From Candidatus Woesearchaeota archaeon (GTDB lineage: Archaea > Nanobdellota > Nanobdellia > SCGC-AAA011-G17 > GW2011-AR18): DNA of 36,126 nt. This document shows positions 1-7,595 of this stretch, piece by piece (positions within the stretch are counted from its first letter, which is position 1; each line of letters begins with the position of its first letter). A model generated the notes under the pieces. It searched no databases and had not been told where the DNA came from. It worked only from the letters and a program-made list of their open reading frames with translations. Location: positions 1 through 36,126 of the forward strand of contig JAGVXZ010000004.1 in assembly GCA_018303515.1 (NCBI GenBank), given 5' to 3'. Position numbers and translations under genes: made by a program.

Positions 1-72
1 TTAAAGGAAGCATTAGATAAGTTGATTGAAAATCTTTTGGAATTAAAAAAAGATAAAGAAGGAACAGTTTAG
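1..72 (+). CDS. C-terminal fragment of a gene cut by the window edge
   Basis: Frame 1 is open from the first base and ends at a TAG at 70-72. It encodes about 23 residues of a lysine- and leucine-rich helix (ends KKDKEGTV). Only the tail is present, so no function can be given. The heptad-like Leu spacing suggests a helical or coiled C-terminus. It could also be part of the degenerate material that follows. Confidence 0.4.
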   Translation, partial: LKEALDKLIENLLELKKDKEGTV

Positions 73-178
73 ATTATAAGGTAAATTTAGGGCTTAAAGA
101 TGAATTAACTTCGTTAGATGTTTGTGAAGAATTTCTTTTAATTACTAGTGGAAAATATTAAGATTACAAAGGGGGTAT

Positions 179-593
179 ATGGTTAGTGATTTCTTAAGAA
201 GGCTTTAAGATTTGATTGTTCTTTTTCTCATAAATTAATAAAAACTTCCTATGCTTTATTTGAGAAATGGGCTCCTTAGAAAATTCTATTTTACATGAAG
301 ATGATGAGATTTTTTATGGTGAGGTTCAATATAATAATCCTCCTAAACGAGAATCAGATTTAGTTTCGTTGTTAGGTATTGGTTCATATGTTTTAATTAG
401 ATTCTATGATGGATTTATTGGAATAGAATCTTTCGAATCTAGAATTTCAAATGGAATATTATCTGGTATTGCTATAACTTATTCGAGTTATACCGAAGGA
501 AGATTTTTTTCTCTTCTTGGAAATGCGACTCTTGCGATTGTTCTTGGTGATTTTGCATTTGCAACTGGTGTTTCTTTAAGAAATCATTTTTAA
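179..593 (+). pseudogene. Hypothetical gene, probably broken by frameshifts
   Basis: An ATG at 179 follows an SD-like GGGGGT and opens a peptide starting MVSDFLRRL that stops at once. A second frame (211-267) reads FDCSFSHKLIKTSYALFEKW. A third frame (267-593) gives 108 residues beginning MGSLENSILHEDDE and ending in a Gly/Ile/Leu-rich, possibly membrane-associated stretch. The three segments follow each other with consistent -1 steps, as expected for one coding sequence that lost bases near 205-212 and 255-267. I do not recognise the family. Alternatively only the 108-residue ORF at 267 is real. No strong promoter is evident. The same AAGGGGGTATA motif recurs before the MCM start. Confidence 0.35.
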
Positions 594-718
594 AACTAAC
601 AAAGTGAAATTAATAATTACTCTAAAATCTATTTTATACCTTGGAACTGAAAACTTTCCGAAATTTATTATATAACTTATATTAACCCTTTAAACTATAT
701 GTTATTTTATGATATTCG

Positions 719-730
719 TTTTTATATAAG
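719..730 (+). promoter_or_regulatory. TATA box of the MCM operon
   Basis: TTTTTATATAAG lies about 35-45 nt before the GTG start at 764. Transcription should begin near 750, leaving a very short leader. The 594-718 stretch before it is AT-rich and holds no recognisable gene. Confidence 0.5.
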
Positions 731-749
731 CTAATTATTGACAATGTAA

Positions 750-756
750 GGGGGTA
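750..756 (+). promoter_or_regulatory. SD-like site for MCM
   Basis: AGGGGGT ends seven bases before the GTG at 764. An in-frame TAA lies immediately upstream, so this site plus GTG fixes the start. Confidence 0.5.
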
Positions 757-763
757 TAAAAGA

Positions 764-2788
764 GTGGATGCATCACTACAAATAGAGAAATTTAAGGAAT
801 TTTTTGAAACTCATTATGAAAAGGATATTGCAATTATTGTGCAAAAAGGTCTTAAATCTCTTATTGTAGATTTTTCCTTATTATCCCAATTTGATGTTGA
901 ACTTGCGGAGGAATTATTAGAGGATCCTGAAGAATTAATAAGGGCTGCTGAATTAGCTTTAACACAATTTGATGTAATAGAAAAGTCTTATTTGGATAGA
1001 GTAAGGTTTAGTAATTTACCTGCCAGCCAATATATGAAAATAAGTGATGTCCGTTCTAGGGATTTGGGTGCTTTTTTGGAAATAGAAGGAATTGTTAGGC
1101 AAGCTTCTGATGTAAGGCCACAAGTAACGTCTGCAAGATTTGAATGTGTTGGTTGTGGAAATACAATTTCTATTTTGCAAATAGATTCTAAATTTAAGGA
1201 GCCAACTAGATGTACGTGTGGAATGAGAGGACGTTTTAAACAATTATCGCAAGAATTGGTTGATGCACAGCATTTGAAAATTGAAGAGGCGCCTGATAGT
1301 TTGGATGGTGGAGAACAACCTAAAAGATTGAGTGTATTTTTAAAAGAAGATTTAGTTGAGCCCAGAATGGAAAAAAAATGTTCCCCTGGTTCTAAAGTTA
1401 GAGTTACTGGAATTGTAAAAGAAGTTCCTGTTATGCTAAAAACTGGAGCTAAATCTGTAAGGTTTGATTTGATATTAGAAGCAAATAATATTGAAAGTGC
1501 AGTAGAAGATTTTTCTGATATTGAAATCTCTAATGAAGAAGTTGAAGAAATAAAAGCGTTTGCAAGAAAGCCTAAAGTGTTTGAAAGATTTGCAAAATCA
1601 ATTGCCCCTTCTATTTATGGGCATGATAAAATAAAAGAAGCTTTAGTGTTACAAATGTTTGGAGGAATTAGAAGAGTAAAACCTGATGGAACTACAAGAA
1701 GAGGTGACATCCATATTTTATTATGTGGTGATCCTGGTGCGGGAAAATCGCAACTAATTTCTTTTATTGCAAAGGCTGCTCCTAAAGCACGTTATGTTTC
1801 TGGTCATGGTGCGAGTGGTGCAGGTCTTACTGCTGCGGTTGTGAAAGACGAGTTCTTACGTGGATGGGCATTAGAAGCAGGAACAATGGCATTGGCACAT
1901 AAAGGAATTGCTGTTGTTGATGAACTTGATAAAATGAGTCATGAAGATAGGAGTGCTTTACATAGTGCACTTGAACAACAAATAATAACCATTGCGAAAG
2001 CAAATATCCAAGCTACTTTGAATTCTCAAACAACTTTATTAGCTGCTGCAAATCCAAAATTAGGAAGGTTCGATCCTTATACTCCTATCGCTGGGCAAAT
2101 TAATTTACCCCCATCTTTGTTAAATAGGTTTGATTTAATTTTTCCTGTAAGAGATTTACCAAATAAAGAGAATGATGAAAGAATCGCATCACATGTTTTG
2201 GAATCTACTATAGATGATAGTTTGTTTGATACTGAAGTACGTGTTGATTTTATGAAGAAATATGTCTCTTATACTAAACAGAGAATACATCCTAGATTAA
2301 CTAAGGGGGCAATAAATGAAATAAAAGATTTTTATGTTAAGTTAAGGAATTCAGGAAGTTCTTCTGATGATAAAGGGGTTAAACCTATTCCAATTTCTGC
2401 TCGTCAGTTGGAAGGTTTGATGAGGCTAGCTGAAGCTTCTGCTAAAGTGAGATTAGATGAAAAAGTAAGAAGAGAAGATGCATTGCGTGCAATTGAATTG
2501 TTAAGAAGTTGTTTGATGGATGTTGGATTTGATCCTGAAACTGGAATGATTGATATTGATAGAATGACTTCAAGTATTACAGCTTCTGTGCGTGGAAAAA
2601 TTGGATTAGTTAAGGAAATAATAAATGAATTTGAAAGTAAAGGTATGAAAATAATTCCTGTTGAAGAAATAATTGCATCTGCAGCTTTAAAAGGGCTTGA
2701 TGAATCTTCTGTTGAGGAGACTATAGAAAAATTAAAAAGATCAGGGGATTTGTTTGAACCTAAGAAAGGACATATAAGTAAAATATAA
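764..2788 (+). CDS. mcm: Replicative DNA helicase MCM
   Basis: Minichromosome maintenance protein, the ATP-driven hexameric helicase that unwinds DNA at archaeal replication forks. The 674-residue length is normal for the family. The N-terminal half carries the zinc motif (Cys 128, 131, 150, 152) and DNA-binding OB domain. The AAA+ module shows Walker A GDPGAGKSQ (about residue 322), Walker B AVVDELDKM (about 384) and the arginine finger region LLNRFDLIF (about 452). The C-terminus looks like the usual winged helix. The start is GTG, because the frame is closed by TAA just upstream. The next gene, an OB-fold protein, begins one base after the stop, so helicase and a likely ssDNA-binding protein are co-expressed. 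Confidence 0.97.
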   Translation: MDASLQIEKFKEFFETHYEKDIAIIVQKGLKSLIVDFSLLSQFDVELAEELLEDPEELIRAAELALTQFDVIEKSYLDRVRFSNLPASQYMKISDVRSRDLGAFLEIEGIVRQASDVRPQVTSARFECVGCGNTISILQIDSKFKEPTRCTCGMRGRFKQLSQELVDAQHLKIEEAPDSLDGGEQPKRLSVFLKEDLVEPRMEKKCSPGSKVRVTGIVKEVPVMLKTGAKSVRFDLILEANNIESAVEDFSDIEISNEEVEEIKAFARKPKVFERFAKSIAPSIYGHDKIKEALVLQMFGGIRRVKPDGTTRRGDIHILLCGDPGAGKSQLISFIAKAAPKARYVSGHGASGAGLTAAVVKDEFLRGWALEAGTMALAHKGIAVVDELDKMSHEDRSALHSALEQQIITIAKANIQATLNSQTTLLAAANPKLGRFDPYTPIAGQINLPPSLLNRFDLIFPVRDLPNKENDERIASHVLESTIDDSLFDTEVRVDFMKKYVSYTKQRIHPRLTKGAINEIKDFYVKLRNSGSSSDDKGVKPIPISARQLEGLMRLAEASAKVRLDEKVRREDALRAIELLRSCLMDVGFDPETGMIDIDRMTSSITASVRGKIGLVKEIINEFESKGMKIIPVEEIIASAALKGLDESSVEETIEKLKRSGDLFEPKKGHISKI

Positions 2789-2789
2789 A

Positions 2790-3401
2790 ATGGCAGTACA
2801 AAGACAAATAGCATATAAGGTTTGGATAGGAGATTTGTTAAATAAAGAATTTGTTAAATCTCTTGGAGAGTGGGAACCGAATTATTTAGAGGTAAGAAAT
2901 AATAAAGTTTCTAGGATTAATTTAGTTGCAACTGTAGTTGATAAGATGGAGAATGAAGGAAGTTCTTATTCCACTTTAATGGTTGATGATGGGTCCGGAA
3001 ATATTAGACTTCGTAGTTGGCAAGATGAAGTTAAGTTGTTTGAAGGAATTAGTGTTGGTGATATTGTTTTGATTGTTGCTAGAGTGAAAGATTATACTGG
3101 GGAAATTTATTTGAGCCCGGAGATTGTTTGTAAATTAGATAGTGACTGGTTGAAGTTAAGACAAAAAGAACTGGAATTTTTATATGGAAAAGTTTTTTCT
3201 AAAGTTGAAGTTAGTAAAGATAATTTTGTGGATTTAAGGGGAAAAATTTTAGAGTATATTAAGAAAAATGATAATGGTTTAGGAGTGGATGTTTCTGTGA
3301 TCTTTAACAAAGTGGGGAATTGTGAGGAGATTGTTGAAGATATGGTATCCAATGGGGAATTGTTTTATATTCGTCCTGGATTTGTTAAAGAGATGGTTTA
3401 G
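2790..3401 (+). CDS. OB-fold (RPA-like) ssDNA-binding protein
   Basis: A 203-residue protein with a single OB fold at about residues 35-115, including VDDGSGNIRLRSW and VGDIVLIVARVKDYTGEIYL, typical of replication protein A-type domains. The C-terminal 60 residues (EYIKKNDNGLGVDVSVIFNK onward) look like a small winged helix, the RPA32-type arrangement. It probably binds single-stranded DNA and recruits repair or replication factors. It follows mcm by one base, supporting a replication role. No zinc finger is visible, unlike many euryarchaeal RPA subunits. Exact subunit assignment is uncertain. Confidence 0.75.
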   Translation: MAVQRQIAYKVWIGDLLNKEFVKSLGEWEPNYLEVRNNKVSRINLVATVVDKMENEGSSYSTLMVDDGSGNIRLRSWQDEVKLFEGISVGDIVLIVARVKDYTGEIYLSPEIVCKLDSDWLKLRQKELEFLYGKVFSKVEVSKDNFVDLRGKILEYIKKNDNGLGVDVSVIFNKVGNCEEIVEDMVSNGELFYIRPGFVKEMV

Positions 3402-3411
3402 TTTCAAGTTG

Positions 3412-3424
3412 AAGTTTTTTTCTT
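3412..3424 (+). terminator. T-run terminator after the mcm operon
   Basis: A run of seven T follows the OB-protein stop at 3401, with an AT-rich tail up to the next TATA box. This is the usual archaeal oligo-T termination signal. A tiny TTCAA/TTGAA repeat precedes it but is too tight to be a real hairpin. Confidence 0.4.
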
Positions 3425-3476
3425 AAGAATCTTTTGTTATTTGTTGTAACAATTATTTTTATTTGTGAAACTGAAG

Positions 3477-3487
3477 GTTTTATATAC
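3477..3487 (+). promoter_or_regulatory. TATA box of aIF2-beta; decides its start
   Basis: GTTTTATATAC is centred about 28 nt before the ATG at 3510, the standard spacing for a leaderless archaeal transcript. A longer reading from the GTG at 3465 would put the box inside the coding sequence, so the later ATG is preferred. Confidence 0.65.
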
Positions 3488-3509
3488 TTTAGTTTTTCAC
3501 ATTCCTTTT

Positions 3510-3914
3510 ATGGAATATGAGGTTATGTTAGATAAATTATATAAAGAATTACCAAAAGATTTAGACTTTAGTGGGGAAAGGTTTGAGATTCCAAAAGTGA
3601 GAGGTCATTTACAAGGTAATAAAACAATTCTTTCTAATTTTAATCAAATTGTATCATTATTGGGTTGTGATGGGCAGCATTTATTAAAATATCTTTTAAG
3701 AGAATTAGCAACTCCTGGAAAAATTGATGGTAGTAGATTAGAGTTTGCAAGAAAGTTAAGTGCAACATTTATTAATTCTAAGATTGAACAATATGCTAAC
3801 GCATATGTTTTGTGTAAAACTTGTGGAAAGCCTGATACTACAATTATAAAGAAAGAAAGTGTATCATATATGAAGTGTACTGCATGTGGTGCGCAATATC
3901 CCTTAAAAGTATAA
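3510..3914 (+). CDS. eif2b: Translation initiation factor aIF2 subunit beta
   Basis: Beta subunit of the trimeric aIF2 complex that brings initiator Met-tRNA to the small ribosomal subunit. From the ATG at 3510 it has 134 residues, matching the usual archaeal size. The core IF2B/IF5 domain includes EIPKVRGHLQGNKT and the ending is the zinc ribbon (CKTC at about 102-105, CTAC at about 123-126). A start at GTG 3465 adds 15 residues that do not resemble the family and overlap the TATA box. The stop TAA shares its last base with the ATG of the exonuclease gene, so the two are co-translated. Confidence 0.93.
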   Translation: MEYEVMLDKLYKELPKDLDFSGERFEIPKVRGHLQGNKTILSNFNQIVSLLGCDGQHLLKYLLRELATPGKIDGSRLEFARKLSATFINSKIEQYANAYVLCKTCGKPDTTIIKKESVSYMKCTACGAQYPLKV

Positions 3915-4666
3915 TGAAAATAATCTCTTGGAATGTGAATGGTATTCGTGCAGTCTTAGTGAAGGGATTTTTAGATTTTGTCCAGAAAGAAAATCCAGAT
4001 ATTTTATGTATTCAAGAAACGAAAGCTCATCCTGATCAAGTTGATTTGGTTCTAAATGATTATAAGCACCATTATTGGAATTCTGCAGTAAAAAAAGGTT
4101 ATTCTGGAACAGCCGTGTTTAGTAAAATAAAGCCCCTTAATGTTTGTAATAATATTGGTATTAGTGAACATGATACGGAAGGGAGAGTGATTTGTCTAGA
4201 GTTTGAAAATTTTTTCTTAATTAATGTTTATGTTCCTAATTCTGGTCGTGGGTTACTGAGATTTAAATATAGACAGAAATGGGATAAAGATTTTTGTGAT
4301 TATTTGAAGAAACTTGAAAAGGAAAAGGCTATAATTGTTTGTGGAGATTTTAATGTTGCTCACAAAGAAATTGATTTAGCTAATCCCAAATCAAATTATA
4401 ATAAAACTGCTGGTTATATGCAAGAGGAGATTGATGGGATGAATAGATATATTAGTCAAGGTTTTGTTGATACGTTTAGGGAATTTTGTAAAGAACCTAA
4501 AAAATATTCTTATTGGAGTTATATGCTTAATGCAAGAAAAAGAAATATAGGATGGCGTATTGATTATTTTTTAGTTTCAAAAGATTATATTAAAAATATT
4601 AATTTTAGTTTTATTTTAGAAAATGTTCTTGGATCTGATCATTGTCCTATAGGAATTAAACTTTGA
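3914..4666 (+). CDS. xth: Exonuclease III-type AP endonuclease
   Basis: Endonuclease/exonuclease/phosphatase-fold enzyme that cuts the backbone at abasic sites in base excision repair. The 250-residue length is typical of the Xth family. Visible motifs, in order, are SWNVNGIRA (metal site start), QETKAHPDQ (catalytic Glu), NVYVPNSGRG, GDFNVAHKEIDL (catalytic Asp/Asn) and the terminal GSDHCPIGI (catalytic Asp-His). The start chosen is the ATG overlapping the aIF2-beta stop. The open frame continues 13 codons upstream but that part has no family resemblance. It is convergent with the ParB-like gene, 2 nt apart. Confidence 0.93.
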   Translation: MKIISWNVNGIRAVLVKGFLDFVQKENPDILCIQETKAHPDQVDLVLNDYKHHYWNSAVKKGYSGTAVFSKIKPLNVCNNIGISEHDTEGRVICLEFENFFLINVYVPNSGRGLLRFKYRQKWDKDFCDYLKKLEKEKAIIVCGDFNVAHKEIDLANPKSNYNKTAGYMQEEIDGMNRYISQGFVDTFREFCKEPKKYSYWSYMLNARKRNIGWRIDYFLVSKDYIKNINFSFILENVLGSDHCPIGIKL

Positions 4667-4668
4667 AA

Positions 4669-5067
4669 TTATAATTCCTTTAATAATCTTTTAAATTGAA
4701 TTTTTGAAAGTTTTCTAACTTTAACTTTTTTAAATCCCAAAATCTTTGCCTTTGCTAATCGATGTAATCCATCTAAGATTTCCCATTTATTTGTCTGGTT
4801 TTTTACTATTTCTATTGGATATTCTAAATGTGATTGAAGGATGCGATTGTAATGGTAATCATATCTTTTAGGATCATTTATTACTTGGTTTGGTGTTATT
4901 GCATATTTTTTATTCTCATGTTGCCAAAAAGGGATATCAAATTGCCAGTCAAGAGTTGAAATTAACATTGTAGAAATTTGAATTTTTAAACCCCAAACTC
5001 TTTTGTTGGGTGGTATTCTCTCTAAACAATTTTCTTTTAATAGTTCTGGAATTGTTTTATCTAGCAT
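4669..5067 (-). CDS. ParB/Srx-fold small protein
   Basis: A 132-residue protein. Its C-terminal half contains WEILDGLHRLAKAKILGF, the ParB-type nuclease-domain signature (x-D-G-x-H-R-x-x-A), preceded by YPIEIVKN, which fits the strand leading into that motif. The N-terminal half (KRVWGLKIQISTMLISTLDW) is not recognised. ParB-fold proteins of this size can bind nucleotides or act as small nucleases or kinases; no specific role can be assigned. There is no HTH domain, so it is not a chromosome-partition ParB. A TATA-like GATTTAAATC at 5089-5098 lies at leaderless spacing from its ATG. Confidence 0.6.
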   Translation of the reverse strand: MLDKTIPELLKENCLERIPPNKRVWGLKIQISTMLISTLDWQFDIPFWQHENKKYAITPNQVINDPKRYDYHYNRILQSHLEYPIEIVKNQTNKWEILDGLHRLAKAKILGFKKVKVRKLSKIQFKRLLKEL

Positions 5068-5127
5068 TTAATTTTTAATTTTTAATCTGATTTAAATCTC
5101 TATTGTTTCTTTAATTTATTTTTGATA

Positions 5128-5139
5128 ATAATTAAATCT
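5128..5139 (+). promoter_or_regulatory. TATA-like box of the cupin gene
   Basis: ATAATTAAATCT is about 27 nt upstream of the ATG at 5160, at the spacing seen for other leaderless genes in this window. Confidence 0.35.
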
Positions 5140-5159
5140 TAGTTTTATGTTTTGGTACT

Positions 5160-5496
5160 ATGGAAAAATTGATTGAAGAAAGACAATTGGGAAAATATGA
5201 AAGATTTTATTTGAACCAAGTTACTACTGTAAAACTATTATCTATTAAATCAAATTCAAGTTTACAATATTATTCTAATAGAGAAGAATTTCGGAAAATT
5301 CTTACTGGTGAAGCTGAGATGATTCTTAGTAATAAAGCTTATTTAGGAAAAGAGGGTGATGAGTTTTTTTATTCCAAAAAAAATTGAATATCGAATAAAA
5401 ACAAAAGATTCCAGTGTAAAAATCTTAGAAATAGCTTTTGGTGATCTTGATGAAAAAGATCTTGTTATGGTCAAGGATGAGTATGGAAGGATATAA
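5160..5496 (+). pseudogene. Cupin, mannose-6-phosphate isomerase type II-like, frameshifted
   Basis: Residues 1-70 (PMI-type II cupin: GKYERFYLN, VKLLSIKSNSSLQYY, EEFRKILTGEAEM) stop shortly after a run of seven T at 5364-5370. Reading the run as six T restores GDEFFIPKKIEYRIKT and continues to VKILEIAFGDLDEKD and KDEYGRI, ending at TAA 5494-5496. The combined 111 residues match a small single-domain cupin such as the C-terminal part of mannose-1-phosphate guanylyltransferase/isomerase enzymes. The usual metal-binding HxH of the cupin motif appears as YYSNREEF, so one His position reads Tyr. The break may be a real mutation, a homopolymer assembly error or transcriptional slippage. Confidence 0.65.
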
Positions 5497-5543
5497 TTTT
5501 TGGGGATAGTTAAAATTAAATAGTTTAACCTTAAATTAATTCT

Positions 5544-5858
5544 ATGACAATTTATTCTACTGATGGAGGGAGATATTATGAGGGAAGATTGCAATTAAGA
5601 CCCTTTAATGAGGAAGTTTATGAATGGATTAAAAAACAAATTGATAAGGATGATTTCCAATTTATTTCAAGAGAAGAAGAAGTTAAGGGAGGAATTGATA
5701 TTTATTTTACTTCTCAAAAGAATTTGAGATCTTTAGGGCCTAGACTTAAGAAACAGTTTAAAGGAGAATTGAAAATTACTAAAAAATTATTTAGTGTTAA
5801 TAAACTAACTTCTAAGAGAATTTACAGAGCTACTGTATTATTTAGATTAGAAAAGTAG
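5544..5858 (+). CDS. Short Nmd3-like protein lacking the zinc domain
   Basis: A 104-residue protein resembling the post-zinc region of archaeal Nmd3 (COG1499 type). YYEGRLQLRPFNEEVYEWI corresponds to the first conserved block and GGIDIYFTSQKNLRSLGPRL with KRIYRATVLFRL to the C-terminal block. Nmd3 acts in large-subunit maturation and export in eukaryotes; archaeal homologues are linked to ribosome recycling or quality control. The N-terminal CxxC pairs typical of the family are absent, so the protein is shortened. It sits just upstream of aIF1A, RIO1 and the KH protein, consistent with a ribosome-related role. Assignment rests on pattern memory only. Confidence 0.6.
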   Translation: MTIYSTDGGRYYEGRLQLRPFNEEVYEWIKKQIDKDDFQFISREEEVKGGIDIYFTSQKNLRSLGPRLKKQFKGELKITKKLFSVNKLTSKRIYRATVLFRLEK

Positions 5859-5859
5859 G

Positions 5860-5869
5860 TTTTATATAG
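5860..5869 (+). promoter_or_regulatory. TATA box of aIF1A
   Basis: TTTTATATAG lies about 26 nt upstream of the ATG at 5891. An earlier ATG at 5883 runs into TGA after three codons, so 5891 is the start. Confidence 0.6.
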
Positions 5870-5890
5870 CTATCCCAGTGCCATGATTTT

Positions 5891-6271
5891 ATGAGTGATG
5901 ATAATTTAAATGATACAGAAGATTTTGGGGAAGATGATGTTTTAGAACGTTCTTTTGATAATAATCAAGATGAAGGACCTATAAGGGTAAAGATGCCTAA
6001 AGGCAAGCAAGTTCTTGGAATTGTTACACAAAGGTTAGGTGGGGGTAGAATGAGAGTTGCTTGTATGGATGGGAAAACAAGGATTTGTAGGGTCCCTGGC
6101 AGGCTAAAGAAATCTCTTTGGGTAAGGGAAGAGAATGTTCTATTAATTGAACCTTGGGAATTTGGTGGAGATGAAAAAGGTGACGTTATATATAAATATA
6201 GAAAGAATCAGATCAGTTGGTTGAAGAAGAGTGGGTATTTAGATAAAATAAATACTGATGATGAATTTTAA
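5891..6271 (+). CDS. eif1a: Translation initiation factor aIF1A
   Basis: OB-fold initiation factor that occupies the ribosomal A site and promotes accurate start selection, together with SUI1/aIF1 encoded at 19589. The core includes KQVLGIVTQRLGGGRMRVAC and GRLKKSLWVREENVLLIEPW, diagnostic of eIF1A. At 126 residues it is longer than the typical archaeal 100-115 because of an acidic N-terminal extension of about 28 residues rich in Asp, Glu and Asn, a feature more often seen on eukaryotic eIF1A. It has its own TATA box. RIO1 follows with its own promoter 36 nt later. Confidence 0.95.
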   Translation: MSDDNLNDTEDFGEDDVLERSFDNNQDEGPIRVKMPKGKQVLGIVTQRLGGGRMRVACMDGKTRICRVPGRLKKSLWVREENVLLIEPWEFGGDEKGDVIYKYRKNQISWLKKSGYLDKINTDDEF

Positions 6272-6274
6272 TTA

Positions 6275-6284
6275 GTTTTAAATA
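6275..6284 (+). promoter_or_regulatory. TATA box of the RIO1/KH operon
   Basis: GTTTTAAATA is about 27 nt before the ATG at 6307, consistent with leaderless transcription. Confidence 0.5.
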
Positions 6285-6306
6285 ATCTTTTGTTTAATTT
6301 TATTTA

Positions 6307-7008
6307 ATGGCAGTTTCAAGAGAGAAGTTTAAAACTTATGGTTCTGTATTTGATGAGAAAACCATATTGGCCTTACAAAGGTTAGAAGGAAGAGGAGTAT
6401 TTAATGAATTATTATCTCCTATATCTGTTGGGAAGGAGTCCAATGTTTTTTCTGCGGAAACTAATAATGGAGTGGTTTGTGTTAAAATTTATAGGTTAAA
6501 CACTTGTGATTTTCATAAAATGTATAAATATATTTCCCAAGATAGAAGATTTAATGGTGTTCAGAAAAGAAGAAGGGCTGTAGTTTTTGCATGGTGCAGG
6601 AGAGAATTTAGAAACTTAAAAGTAGCACATAAGTTAAAAGTTAATGTTCCTAAGCCAATTGCGTTTTTTGAAAATGTATTAGTAATGGAATATTTAGGTG
6701 ATAAAAATGGATCTTTTAAATTAAGAGAATCTAATTTTGAAGTTAGGAAATATAGTAAAATTGTTTTAAGTGATTTACAAAAATTATATCAGAAATGTAA
6801 GTTAGTACATGGTGATCTATCAGAATTTAATATCCTAGATTTTAAGAACAAACCTTATATTATTGATTTTAGTCATGGGATGAAGTTAGACTACCCTAAT
6901 GTGGAAGAATATTTAGAAAGAGATGTAAAAACTATTATAACCTTTTTTAATAGAAGGGGTTGTAAATTAGAATTTAATCATTTAATTGAGGAAATAAAAA
7001 ATGGATGA
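6307..7008 (+). CDS. rio1: RIO1-type serine/threonine kinase
   Basis: Atypical protein kinase/ATPase needed for late maturation of the small ribosomal subunit. Motifs: VGKESNVFSA as the flexible phosphate loop (about 41-50), the ATP-anchoring Lys in VVCVKIYR (about 60), EYL hinge (about 128-130), catalytic HGDLSEFNIL (168-177, Asp170 and Asn175) and metal-binding IIDFSHG (Asp187). The 233-residue length is normal for archaeal Rio1. Its 3' end overlaps the start of the KH-domain gene by 8 nt. This coupling makes sense because eukaryotic Rio kinases and Dim2/Pno1 work on the same pre-40S particle. Confidence 0.95.
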   Translation: MAVSREKFKTYGSVFDEKTILALQRLEGRGVFNELLSPISVGKESNVFSAETNNGVVCVKIYRLNTCDFHKMYKYISQDRRFNGVQKRRRAVVFAWCRREFRNLKVAHKLKVNVPKPIAFFENVLVMEYLGDKNGSFKLRESNFEVRKYSKIVLSDLQKLYQKCKLVHGDLSEFNILDFKNKPYIIDFSHGMKLDYPNVEEYLERDVKTIITFFNRRGCKLEFNHLIEEIKNG

Positions 7009-7537
7009 ATATATGAGTGAATTGAAAATTCCTAAAGCAAGAATAGCTGTATTGATTGGTGAGAAAGGTGAAATAAAAAATAAAATACAGAAAAAATTAG
7101 AAGTAAAACTTGTAATTGATTCTAAGGAAGGTGATATAGATATTATAGGTGAGGATTCTGTGAACATACTTATTGCAGAGAAAATTGTTAGGGCAATATC
7201 CAGAGGGTTTAATCCAAAGCATGCTTTAAAATTAATTAATGAAACTTATAATTTAGAAGTAATTGATCTTACAGAGTTTGTTGGCAAGAATGTTAGGCAA
7301 ACAAAAAGAGTGAAATCCCGATTAATTGGGACAGATGGAAAAACTAGAAAAACCGTTGAGTTATTGAGTAATACTAAAATTGTAATTTATGGGAAAACTA
7401 TTTCTATTATCGGTGATTATATCAATGTAGGAGTTGCAAGGAAAGCGATTGAGTTGTTATTAATTGGTAAAACTCATGCAACAGTTTACAAGTGGTTGGA
7501 AGGTCAAAAAAGAGCCTTGAGTGAAAAGGGATTTTAG
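7001..7537 (+). CDS. KH-domain RNA-binding protein (Dim2/Pno1/Krr1 family)
   Basis: A 178-residue protein with two KH domains: a divergent first with IPKARIAVLIGEKGEIKNKI and a second with KSRLIGTDGKTRKTVELLSN (GxxG = GTDG). The family binds the 3' end of small-subunit rRNA and helps the Nob1 nuclease and aIF2-alpha during maturation. The ATG at 7001 is favoured because GAGGA lies 8 nt upstream; an ATG at 7013 (MSELKIPK) is the alternative. It overlaps rio1 by 8 nt, the conserved archaeal pairing. The C-terminal AVE/ARK helix region (GVARKAIELLLIGKTHATVY) is typical. Confidence 0.93.
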   Translation: MDEYMSELKIPKARIAVLIGEKGEIKNKIQKKLEVKLVIDSKEGDIDIIGEDSVNILIAEKIVRAISRGFNPKHALKLINETYNLEVIDLTEFVGKNVRQTKRVKSRLIGTDGKTRKTVELLSNTKIVIYGKTISIIGDYINVGVARKAIELLLIGKTHATVYKWLEGQKRALSEKGF

Positions 7538-7562
7538 TGTTTTGTAATTTGAATGGAACTAA

Positions 7563-7574
7563 AGTTTTAAATAC
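7563..7574 (+). promoter_or_regulatory. TATA box of the topoisomerase VI operon
   Basis: AGTTTTAAATAC lies about 27 nt before the ATG at 7596, supporting a leaderless top6BA transcript. Confidence 0.5.
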
Positions 7575-7595
7575 AAATTTAAAATTGGAACTTTT

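Noticed and set aside
594..763. AT-rich stretch before mcm considered as a replication origin.
   Set aside because: No repeated origin-box motif and no cdc6/orc1 gene nearby; only a promoter is supported.
3403..3413. TTCAA/TTGAA inverted repeat considered as a hairpin terminator.
   Set aside because: The loop is a single base, so it cannot fold; only the T-run is kept.
3465..3509. Fifteen extra N-terminal codons of aIF2-beta from a GTG start.
   Set aside because: They cover the TATA box and do not resemble the family; ATG 3510 is better.
4669..5067. ParB-like gene considered as part of a plasmid or partition system.
   Set aside because: No HTH domain, ParA partner or parS-like repeats are seen; it is a small lone ParB-fold protein.
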